A stretch of DNA of 37,655 nucleotides from Arenimonas sp. (GTDB taxonomy: Bacteria > Pseudomonadota > Alphaproteobacteria > Rhizobiales > Rhizobiaceae), in assembly GCA_019459145.1 (NCBI GenBank), contig JAIBEK010000024.1:1-37655 (forward strand). Reading direction: 5' to 3'. The position numbers were made by a program, and so were the translations under genes. The notes beneath the pieces are model-generated. The model did no database searches, was not told the DNA's origin, and saw only the letters and a list, made by a program, of their open reading frames with translations. Every line of letters begins with the position of its first letter. The stretch's first letter is position 1. Below are positions 18,030-24,607 of this stretch, piece by piece.

Positions 18030-19106
18030 TTACCTCTCAATGCCCGTCCTTGCCGAAGCTGGTGCTGGTTCCTGTTGTTGTAGAGTGAACAGTGACCATG
18101 CCGAAATAAACAGCGCCGCAATGAGTGGCCCGATGACAAAACCGCTAAGGCCAAAGAGCGAGATTCCCCCGACGGTCGAAATGAGGACGACATAGTCCGG
18201 CAGTCTCGCGCCCTGCCCGACCAGCGGAGGGCGTAGAAGGTTGTCGATCAGTCCGATGACGAGAGTACCGACCGCGACCATGGCAATCCCCTTGATCCAG
18301 GCACCAACAAGGAAAAGCCAGATGGCGGCCGGCAACCAGACGATCGCGGCGCCAATGGCCGGGAGCATCGACAGAAACGTCATCACTACGCCCCAGAGGA
18401 GGGCTGCTTCTATGCCCAAGGCCCAGAAGGTTAAGCCTCCGATGACGCCTTGGACGATTGCGATGATCACATTGCCACGGACTGTGGCGCGTACAACAGC
18501 CGCGAACTTGTCGACGAACTGTCGCGTGTAGTCGTCGCTCAGTGGAATGGAGTGGCGCAGGGTCTTTCCGAGGGACGCGCCATCCCGAAACAGGAAGAAC
18601 AGAAGATAGAGCATCAGCCCCATGCTGATGAAGAACTGCAGCGTGTTCTGACCGAAGCTCAACAGACCGCCTGCAATTGACTGGCCCGCCTCCATCAGGC
18701 CGGACGAGAGCCGCGCCCACAACTCGGCAAAGCCTGCAAGCTTCAGCGAAGTCAGCCAGGTGTCTACAAATTCCGGAAGCACTGCCTGCAAACGCAGAAG
18801 ATGGGCGTTTAGGTCGATTTCATTGCTGCTGATGCGCTGATAAAGGCTCGTCCCTTCCTGAATGAGGGATGCCAGGATACCGAGAGCCGGCAGGATGACT
18901 AGGCAGATGCAAAGGAGCAGCGTCAGCAATGCCGCGACCGTTGCGCGACCACCCAGCCACCGCTCCAGCCGCTTGTGGACAGGAAAGAAAAGGATCGCCA
19001 GTATCACGGCCCAGAGTACCGCCGTGTAGTAAGGAATGAGAAGCCATACGAAGGCAATTGTTATGATGAGAAGGAGCACGTAGAAGCTTGCTCGCTGGAT
19101 GGTCAT
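18030..19106 (-). CDS. AI-2E family transporter (COG0628 type)
   Basis: 358 residues from the ATG at 19106, chosen because GGAGGG lies 7 bases upstream and the hydrophobic segments begin at once (SFYVLLLIITIAFVWLLIPY). The frame is open to 19211, which would add 35 hydrophilic residues. About eight membrane segments are arranged in the AI-2E pattern, with the conserved LLFFLFRDG, IVQGVIGGLTFWALG, LSMLPAIGAAIVWLPAAIW, NLLRPPLVG and ISLFGLSGFVIGPLIAAL motifs. Members export small signals or exchange ions; the substrate is not predictable. It has no functional partner in the window. Confidence 0.87.
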   Translation of the reverse strand: MTIQRASFYVLLLIITIAFVWLLIPYYTAVLWAVILAILFFPVHKRLERWLGGRATVAALLTLLLCICLVILPALGILASLIQEGTSLYQRISSNEIDLNAHLLRLQAVLPEFVDTWLTSLKLAGFAELWARLSSGLMEAGQSIAGGLLSFGQNTLQFFISMGLMLYLLFFLFRDGASLGKTLRHSIPLSDDYTRQFVDKFAAVVRATVRGNVIIAIVQGVIGGLTFWALGIEAALLWGVVMTFLSMLPAIGAAIVWLPAAIWLFLVGAWIKGIAMVAVGTLVIGLIDNLLRPPLVGQGARLPDYVVLISTVGGISLFGLSGFVIGPLIAALFISAWSLFTLQQQEPAPASARTGIER

Positions 19107-19188
19107 TTGGGCACCCTCCACTTGTCGGCCTTGCACCAATAGCGATGGTTCGAGGTCTTTGTCCATGGCGCCAAGTGCCGGATGGCCG

Positions 19189-19452
19189 TCAGTCGACTTC
19201 TTCCGTGACAACTTCGAAATGCGTCAGCGTTGCTGGCCCGAAGGCTGTCGAGAACGCGAAATCCGCGGCATCACGCCCGCTCGCCATCAAAATCCGTCCG
19301 ATGCGCGGCAAATTATAGCGCACATCGAGGGTCCACCAGCGACCGCCGAGATAGACCTCGCACCAGGCACTGAAATCCATGGGATGCGGATCTTTCGGCA
19401 CCCCGATATCACCGAGATAACCGGTACAATATCGGGCGGGTGGCAGATGTCC
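19189..19452 (-). pseudogene. Transglutaminase-like protein, C-terminal fragment
   Basis: The readable part starts at LPPARYCTGYLGDIGVPKDP and continues with HPMDFSAWCEVYLGGRWW and TLDVRYNLPRIGRILMASGR-DAADFAFSTAFG, the His/Asp half of bacterial transglutaminase-like proteases. The catalytic Cys segment (usually GVCRDFAH) should lie just upstream but a stop at 19455 and unrelated sequence follow instead. It is a remnant, left next to the AI-2E gene. Confidence 0.7.
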
Positions 19453-19469
19453 TCAATCGGAGACGAAGC

Positions 19470-19676
19470 CTATCGATCGACATGATCCGAAAGCTGAATT
19501 CCCATCTCGGAATTTCGGCCGAGGTTCTGATCCGGCCAAGCCGCATGGACAAGGTTGCCTGAGCGAAATGTGATCGTAATCTGGGCCACCTGTTGCCGAC
19601 ACACTCGATGAGCGAGATCCGGAAAACTCCAATTCTCGGCAGCCCAGACTTCCGTCTCACGGCTCGGCCATTTCAT
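19470..19676 (-). CDS. Small hypothetical ORF, unrecognised
   Basis: 68 residues (MKWPSRETEVWAAENWSF..., ends LSDHVDR). I recognise no domain. Composition is plausible for a soluble protein, but no clear ribosome site is seen, and it may be a fragment of a longer gene or noncoding. A 14-bp perfect palindrome (CGCGTTCGAACGCG) lies just upstream at 19690-19703. Confidence 0.25.
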   Translation of the reverse strand: MKWPSRETEVWAAENWSFPDLAHRVCRQQVAQITITFRSGNLVHAAWPDQNLGRNSEMGIQLSDHVDR

Positions 19677-19819
19677 CAGTCGTGTTTCCCGCGTTCGAAC
19701 GCGAGCAAATTCGGTAGCGGACGACGGCTGGGAGGGAGGCCGCCAGGAAACGCGGTGTTGATGTGGGACGAATGTCGATCAATCGCCTATTAGCCTAGGA
19801 AGATTACCAAGAAGGTGGC

Positions 19820-19912
19820 TGATGTCGAAAACGATATCAATACTCAATTGCGATGTCCATTTTTGCATCATATTGCAGAGCGTTCAAAATTTTGATATAT
19901 TAACCGACATCA
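19820..19912 (+). promoter_or_regulatory. Probable hipBA promoter with candidate operators
   Basis: AT-rich region ahead of hipB with several symmetric elements: TGATGTCGAAAACGATATCA (19820-19839, one mismatch in 8-bp arms), a perfect palindrome TCAAAATTTTGA (19884-19895), and CGACATCA (19905-19912), which repeats the first arm in inverted form. HipB-type antitoxins repress their own operon by binding spaced inverted repeats, so these are the best operator candidates; this is inference. Confidence 0.45.
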
Positions 19913-19943
19913 CATATAGAGCATGATGCAGAAATAGACATCG

Positions 19944-20540
19944 ATGAAGTACGAGACCCAGCACATCGCGGACCGCCTGCGCGAAGCCAGAGAAGCCAAA
20001 CAGCTCAGCCAACGAGAGTTGAGTCGGTTGGCTGGCGTCCCGCAGGCACAAATCTCGCGGATCGAAGCGAACACTGTCGATCTGCGGCTATCGAGCCTTG
20101 TCGCCATTGCCAGCGCACTTGATCTGGAAATTGCACTGGTCCCGCGCAAGGCAGTGCCTGCGATCAAATCCATCACACGCCAGACGACCGAGCGCATGGT
20201 TATTCAGCCGCCCTCCATTGGTAAGGAAATGCAACGACTACAAAAGGCGATCCGCTCGATCCAAATCGAGGCGCCCACGCTTCCGCAGCTTGAGGAAGTC
20301 AGGAAAACCTTTGCCTCGATCCAGCGTCTTCAGATCGATCCGCGTTTTCTGGATAATCTTCGCTCGGTGCGCAACGCTATCGAACGCGCCCGGATAGCTG
20401 AACATTGGAAGGGCATGATGGATGCGGCCCAGAACATGAAGGCGCTCCGCAACCAGATTGCGCATTTCGAACCGACGACCGAAAAACGCGGTGCCTCGCG
20501 TCCAGCCTACTCTTTAGATGATGAGGACGACGATGCCTGA
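19944..20540 (+). CDS. hipB: HipB-like antitoxin, XRE HTH with long C-terminal extension
   Basis: 198 residues. An XRE helix-turn-helix fills residues 8-65 (IADRLREAREAKQLSQRELS, RLAGVPQAQISRIEANTVDL, RLSSLVAIASALDLEIALVP). Typical HipB is about 75-100 residues, so the extra 120 residues, mostly helical, are unusual; they may be a dimerisation or toxin-binding module. It overlaps hipA by 8 bases (or more if the earlier hipA ATG is used), so translation is coupled. It should neutralise HipA and repress the operon. Confidence 0.85.
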   Translation: MKYETQHIADRLREAREAKQLSQRELSRLAGVPQAQISRIEANTVDLRLSSLVAIASALDLEIALVPRKAVPAIKSITRQTTERMVIQPPSIGKEMQRLQKAIRSIQIEAPTLPQLEEVRKTFASIQRLQIDPRFLDNLRSVRNAIERARIAEHWKGMMDAAQNMKALRNQIAHFEPTTEKRGASRPAYSLDDEDDDA

Positions 20541-21768
20541 TGTCTCTGTTTTAAGCGTGCGCCTCTACGGCACCGAGATCGGCACCGTCACCTATGTGGG
20601 GGCCGAGAAGACCCTTTTTGCGTTCAACGATGCCTATATGGAAAAGCCGGACAGGCCGACACTCGGCCTGCAGTTCAAGGACGGCTTCGGCGAACTGATC
20701 ACGGATTTCCGGCCATACAAAATCAAATTGATGCCCTACTTCTCCAACCTCCTGCCAGAGGGGCATTTGCGCAAGTACTTGGCCGAGAAAGCCGATATCC
20801 ATATTGACCGTGAGTTTTTCCTGCTGTGGGTTTTGGGACAGGACTTGCCTGGAGCTATCACGGTTGTACCAACCGACGGCGAAGAGTGGCCCGAGGAGGC
20901 GCACAATGTCCTTGAAGGCGAGGCCGCAAAAGAAGCTGCCGAAGACGCCATGCGGTTTTCATTGGCGGGGGTGCAATTGAAATTCTCGGCCGTACAGAGC
21001 GCCAGCGGCGGCTTAACCATTCCAACGAGCGGCGTCGGCGGCAATCGCATCGTAAAACTCCCCTCTCGTGAGTTTGCGAATGTGCCGGAGAACGAGTTCT
21101 CGATGATGACACTCGCCCAGATGGTCGGGATCAATGTCCCGGCAGTCGAGCTTGTAGATGTCCGATCGATCGGCAATTTGCCGGAGGGCATCGGCAAGCT
21201 AGGGCAAAATGCTTTCGTCATCGAACGTTTTGACCGAAACGATGACGGCAGCGTCACCCATATCGAGGACTTCGCGCAGGTCTTTAATGTCTATCCCGAA
21301 AACAAGTACAAGAAAGCCAGCTTCCGCAATCTGGTTTCGGTGATCGCCACGGAATCCGATCAAGATGATGTTGCCGAATTCATCCGCCGCCTGACCTTCA
21401 ACGTCCTGATCGGCAATGGCGATATGCACCTGAAAAACTGGTCGCTATTCTATCCCGACCGCAGACATGCGCGCTTGTCCCCGGCCTATGATTTCGTGTC
21501 CACCATTCCCTACATCGCAAACGATAAGTCTGCCCTGACGTTCAGCCGAACCAAGGAATTTGTCGGATATACGATCGATGAGCTTGAGCATTTGTCGGCG
21601 AAGGCCACCCTGCCCCGCAAGCTCGTCATCGATACGGCAAAAGAGACGGTCGCCCTATTCATGGAGCAATGGAAAGCCGAGAAAATGCACCTACCCATGG
21701 ACAAGGTGGTTGTCGATACCATCGACAACCACCTTACGACTCTGCCGATCGTGACCGGCGAGGAGTGA
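20533..21768 (+). CDS. hipA: HipA-family serine/threonine kinase toxin
   Basis: About 411 residues from ATG 20533 (GAGGACG upstream; ATGs at 20518 and 20521 are also in frame). The N-terminal couple_hipA domain (LYGTEIGTVTYVG, FEDGFGE-like LQFKDGFGELI) precedes the kinase: LAGVQLKFSA (flexible Ser-containing P-loop), RIVKLPSREF, ENEFSMMTLAQ, FVIERFDR, catalytic IGNGDMHLKNWSL and LSPAYDFVST. HipA kinases phosphorylate translation factors such as glutamyl-tRNA synthetase and induce persistence. The stop TGA is formed by the end of a decayed IS element, so the natural C-terminus (after PIVTGEE) may have been replaced or shortened slightly. Confidence 0.88.
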   Translation: MPDVSVLSVRLYGTEIGTVTYVGAEKTLFAFNDAYMEKPDRPTLGLQFKDGFGELITDFRPYKIKLMPYFSNLLPEGHLRKYLAEKADIHIDREFFLLWVLGQDLPGAITVVPTDGEEWPEEAHNVLEGEAAKEAAEDAMRFSLAGVQLKFSAVQSASGGLTIPTSGVGGNRIVKLPSREFANVPENEFSMMTLAQMVGINVPAVELVDVRSIGNLPEGIGKLGQNAFVIERFDRNDDGSVTHIEDFAQVFNVYPENKYKKASFRNLVSVIATESDQDDVAEFIRRLTFNVLIGNGDMHLKNWSLFYPDRRHARLSPAYDFVSTIPYIANDKSALTFSRTKEFVGYTIDELEHLSAKATLPRKLVIDTAKETVALFMEQWKAEKMHLPMDKVVVDTIDNHLTTLPIVTGEE

Positions 21769-22050
21769 CCCGCCCCCGGATTTGCCGGAGGCTCCAACTT
21801 TTGAGACAGTGGAGTGACTATGAGCAAGACAACGAACAAGTTTTGACCTGAAGTCCGCGCCCGAGCCGTGCGGATGGTTTTGGATGACGAAGGCGAGCAT
21901 TCCTCGCGATGGGCGGCGGTCTCGTCTATCGCCCGCCAAGATTCGCAGCACCGCGCAGACGCTGCATGAATGGGTGAAGAAGGCCGGGGCCGACAGCGGT
22001 AAACCAGCAGGTTTGCCAAGCGATGTCGCTGAGAAGATGAAGGCTCCTGC
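21766..22050 (+). mobile_element. Decayed IS3-family element, orfA end only
   Basis: The first 90 bases align with the orfA-proximal end of the intact IS at 3986-5305: TGACCCGCC...GCCGGAGGCTCCAAC against TGAACCGCGCC...GCCGGAGACCCCAAC. orfA starts at 21820 (MSKTTNKF), has a TGA at codon 9, continues [20 protein letters not shown], shifts frame near 21940 and goes on as [20 protein letters not shown] to MKAPAR near 22050, where similarity stops. Two lesions plus truncation show that it is old. It inserted at the 3' end of hipA. A 7-bp hairpin (ACTCGAC, GGAAA loop, 22059-22077) lies just past it. Confidence 0.82.
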
Positions 22051-22090
22051 TCGCATGTACTCGACGGAAAGTCGAGTTGTGCTGGCGGCG

Positions 22091-22167
22091 ATATGTCGAT
22101 AGAATTGCATTTTATCGACATGATTTCGCGACATGTCGACGCCATCGACATATCCTCGGGACATGTC
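22091..22167 (+). promoter_or_regulatory. Cluster of ATGTCGA/TCGACAT inverted repeats upstream of fic
   Basis: Five related sites in 77 bases: ATATGTCGATA (22091-22101), TATCGACATGA (22113-22123), CGACATGTCG (22129-22138, palindrome), ATCGACATAT (22144-22153) and GACATGTC (22160-22167, palindrome). The first and second form a perfect 9-bp inverted repeat with an 11-base spacer; the first and fourth are 10-bp reverse complements. The cluster ends 22 bases before the preferred fic start, the expected place for an operator array. The binding protein is unknown. Confidence 0.55.
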
Positions 22168-22189
22168 GTCCGAACGAGGATTAAGCGCC

Positions 22190-23293
22190 ATGAGGCTTCG
22201 CCCGGATGTGCCCTACAACGACCTCCCGCTTCTGCCTCCAAAGGCTGACATAGAGACGAAGGCCATTCTCAAGGCCTGCATCGCTGCCAGGGCGTCACTT
22301 GCAGAGCTCCGGGTGTCAGGCCAACTCATTCCCAATCAGTCGGTCCTCATCAACTCCATACCGCTGCTGGAAGCCCAGGCGAGCTCCGAGATCGAGAACA
22401 TCGTCACCACGACCGATCGCCTGTTCCGCTTTGCCAACGAGCCCGCAGGACAGGCAGACCCTGCAACGAAAGAGGCATTGCGGTACCGCACGGCGCTGAA
22501 TGAAGGGTTTCAGTCACTCAAGGAGCGCCCGGTTTCAACGTCGACGGCGGTTGCGGTCTGTCGCAGGATCAAGGGTGTTGATCTCGACATCCGTTCGACA
22601 CCCGGCACGGCCCTGATGAACGAGGTCACGGGCTCGGTCATCTATACACCTCCAGAGGGACAAGAGCTGCTCCGGGACAAGCTGGCCAACTGGGAGCGCT
22701 ATATCCATGAAGCCGACGATATCGATCCCTTGATCCGCTTGGCCGTGATGCACTACCAGTTCGAGGCGATCCATCCGTTCATTGATGGCAACGGACGCAC
22801 AGGTCGGATTCTCAACCTGCTCTACCTGGTCGACAAGGGCTTGCTGGACATTCCCGTCCTTTATCTCAGCCGGTACATCATCGGCAACAAACGGGCCTAT
22901 TACGACCGGCTTCTGGCGGTCACCACGCAAGGCGCCTGGGAGGAATGGATCCTCTACATGCTGGACGCTATTCGTGAGACATCGGACTGGTCTACGAAAC
23001 AGATTCGCGCCATTAGGGATCTGCTCGACCATACCGCGGAACGCATCCGCCGCGACCTCCCGAAAATCTATTCGCGTGAACTGGCTGAAGTCATCTTCGT
23101 CAATCCGTATTGCCGGATCAGTGACCTGGTGGATGCCGGCATTGCCAAGCGACAGGCCGCATCGGTCTACCTCAAGGCTCTCGTCGAGAACGGGCTGCTT
23201 GAAGAAGTGAAAGCAGGACGGGAAAACCTCTACATCAATCCAGCCCTGCTTACGCTTCTTCGCGACCCGACACCCGCCCGGGCCGCGCCATAG
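22190..23293 (+). CDS. Fic-family protein (class II, self-inhibited) with winged-helix C-terminus
   Basis: 367 residues from ATG 22190, which gives the usual N-terminus (RPDVPYNDLPLLPP); the frame is open to ATG 22133 but that would run through the repeat cluster. The Fic motif is complete, HPFIDGNGRTGR (195-206). The N-terminal inhibitory motif is S65-SEI-E69-N70, the S-x-x-x-E-(G/N) of class II Fic proteins, whose Glu blocks ATP binding until released. Residues about 300-367 (YCRISDLVDAGIAKRQAASV, LVENGLLEEV) look like a winged helix. Fic enzymes AMPylate protein hydroxyls. The target is unknown. It lies downstream of hipBA, separated by the IS remnant. Confidence 0.88.
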   Translation: MRLRPDVPYNDLPLLPPKADIETKAILKACIAARASLAELRVSGQLIPNQSVLINSIPLLEAQASSEIENIVTTTDRLFRFANEPAGQADPATKEALRYRTALNEGFQSLKERPVSTSTAVAVCRRIKGVDLDIRSTPGTALMNEVTGSVIYTPPEGQELLRDKLANWERYIHEADDIDPLIRLAVMHYQFEAIHPFIDGNGRTGRILNLLYLVDKGLLDIPVLYLSRYIIGNKRAYYDRLLAVTTQGAWEEWILYMLDAIRETSDWSTKQIRAIRDLLDHTAERIRRDLPKIYSRELAEVIFVNPYCRISDLVDAGIAKRQAASVYLKALVENGLLEEVKAGRENLYINPALLTLLRDPTPARAAP

Positions 23294-23392
23294 CGCGACC
23301 GCCCGATATGTTGCCGGTCCGGCTCCGACCAATATCAGCGAATGCTCAAACCACAGCCGGCGCAACTGCAGACGCTTCCGACATCGACCTGC

Positions 23393-23416
23393 TTAACGTG
23401 CGTCAACGCTGACGCA
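23393..23416 (+). repeat. Flanking element A: TTAACGTGCGTCA with inverted TGACGCA
   Basis: TTAACGTGCGTCA (23393-23405), then ACGC, then TGACGCA (23410-23416): a perfect 7-bp inverted repeat. The 13-mer is identical to 24479-24491. It lies just past the 3' end of the small gene at 23429-23719. Confidence 0.7.
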
Positions 23417-23428
23417 TTCGACCCGGCA

Positions 23429-23719
23429 TCACACGCCTGCCCGGTCCATGAGTTCCTTCAGCGCCTCTGGATAGGACATGCGGTTCTGCTCGCAGAAGAT
23501 CAGGAATCGATTGAATGTCGAGACCGGTGGGCGGATATTGAGGTTGGCGGAAGGCTCCGACGGCTTGCGCCGCGTCAGCTTCTGGATCGGCTCCCGTGCC
23601 ACGAAACCGTGACGTTCACCGACTTCGTCAATCCGCGCATCAGGAATCCGCGCCGGCTCTTCCGTGTCAGGCGTAATGTTGGCGAGCTTGCCGCCAAAGC
23701 CCAGGTCCTTTCCGCTCAT
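23429..23719 (-). CDS. Small VirC2-like/RHH-candidate partner of the ParA-like protein
   Basis: 96 residues. No family that I can name with certainty. The first 60 residues are polar and probably disordered ([20 protein letters not shown]); the end, [32 protein letters not shown], has the length and pattern of a ribbon-helix-helix fold. Its ATG overlaps the stop of the ParA-like gene by 4 bases, so the two are translationally coupled. ParA-like plus RHH is the layout of VirC1-VirC2, the T-DNA transfer enhancers, and of small plasmid partition cassettes. The functional link is inference. Confidence 0.6.
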   Translation of the reverse strand: MSGKDLGFGGKLANITPDTEEPARIPDARIDEVGERHGFVAREPIQKLTRRKPSEPSANLNIRPPVSTFNRFLIFCEQNRMSYPEALKELMDRAGV

Positions 23720-24390
23720 GCAGCGACCCTCGCATCAATAACCAGATTGACCAGTTCCTCGGCAAGCCGAAACGCATTGTCTCGCGCCGCCGGCAGGCCA
23801 TTCACATTGCGCGGATCAAGCTCCTCGAGATCCCGCTGATAGTAGAACATCGCCTTATAGGCGGACCGCTCATTCAGATGATTACGAAACATCGGCACCT
23901 CGCTTGCCTTCAACTGCGCCGTGATCTGCGTTTCGAGCTTGGAGGCGATCGCCGGCGACGTCCGGGTGAACAGCACCCTGTAGGGAATGGTCTTCTCGAA
24001 CGCCTGCTCTTCCTCACGGATAAGATGGATGGCACGCGCTGCGAGTTCCGCATCGGGCGGGCTTGCCTGTATCGGGATGATCACAAGCTGTGCCCGGGCA
24101 AGCGCGCGAGACATGAGGCGGCTGGCGGTTCCTTCCAGATCGACGAACACGAACTGGTACTTCTTGCGGTACTCGTCGAGCTTGCCGGTTATCGTGCTTT
24201 CTGTGATCCCGCCATCCACGACGACGGGGTTCTTCGAACTTCCTGCCCTCCACCCCTCGATGGCCCTGTTCGGATCGCAGTCGAGAATGATGACGCTGGC
24301 GCCCTGCTGGGCAAGCGAAGTGGCAAGTACGAGGGCCGCTGTAGACTTCCCGGCCCCACCCTTGGGGTTTGCTACGGTGATGACTGGCAT
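23716..24390 (-). CDS. ParA/VirC1-like P-loop ATPase
   Basis: 224 residues. Deviant Walker [13 protein letters not shown] (9-20), Walker A' VIILDCDPN, Walker [14 protein letters not shown] and a C-terminal helical part. It lacks the N-terminal HTH of large plasmid ParA proteins and is close in size to VirC1. With its small overlapping partner and its place just downstream of the relaxase gene on the same strand, it more likely recruits the relaxosome or helps partition than controls replication. The upstream 217 bases hold the palindrome GCGTTATAACGC and a TGCGTCA element, probably its regulatory or centromere-like sites. Confidence 0.85.
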   Translation of the reverse strand: MPVITVANPKGGAGKSTAALVLATSLAQQGASVIILDCDPNRAIEGWRAGSSKNPVVVDGGITESTITGKLDEYRKKYQFVFVDLEGTASRLMSRALARAQLVIIPIQASPPDAELAARAIHLIREEEQAFEKTIPYRVLFTRTSPAIASKLETQITAQLKASEVPMFRNHLNERSAYKAMFYYQRDLEELDPRNVNGLPAARDNAFRLAEELVNLVIDARVAA

Positions 24391-24419
24391 GTTCGGTCTC
24401 TTGCTTGGATTTGTCTGGG

Positions 24420-24431
24420 GCGTTATAACGC
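24420..24431 (+). promoter_or_regulatory. 12-bp perfect palindrome upstream of the ParA-like gene
   Basis: GCGTTATAACGC, 30 bases before the parA-like start, followed on its upstream side by GTCAAGG (minus-strand TTGAC, a -35-like sequence). Position fits an autorepressor operator; no direct evidence. Confidence 0.4.
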
Positions 24432-24478
24432 GTCAAGGTACGTTAACATTCATCATGCCGCAGCACAATGCCATCACA

Positions 24479-24502
24479 TTAACGTGCGTCATTTATGACG
24501 CA
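24479..24502 (+). repeat. Flanking element B: TTAACGTGCGTCAT with inverted ATGACGCA
   Basis: TTAACGTGCGTCA (24479-24491) is identical to element A. Here the symmetry is larger: TGCGTCAT, TT, ATGACGCA (24485-24502). A further ACGTTAA at 24440-24446 is inverted to its TTAACGT. Elements A and B bracket the ParA-like operon. Confidence 0.7.
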
Positions 24503-24607
24503 GCTGCGGGTTCGTGTAACTCATGCGGACCGAACCTGGCGGTGATCGACTGCGAGCAGCGCAGGTTTCCTGGTAATGACCTAGGCTTCCGCAAAGCCTT
24601 GTGACGG

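Noticed and set aside
22091..22167. CRISPR array or tandem repeat
   Set aside because: The repeats are short, inverted and irregularly spaced, and no cas gene is present.
23716..24390. Reading the ParA-like gene as RepA of a repABC replication unit
   Set aside because: It is too short, has no N-terminal HTH, and neither repB, repC nor the repABC parS palindrome is nearby.
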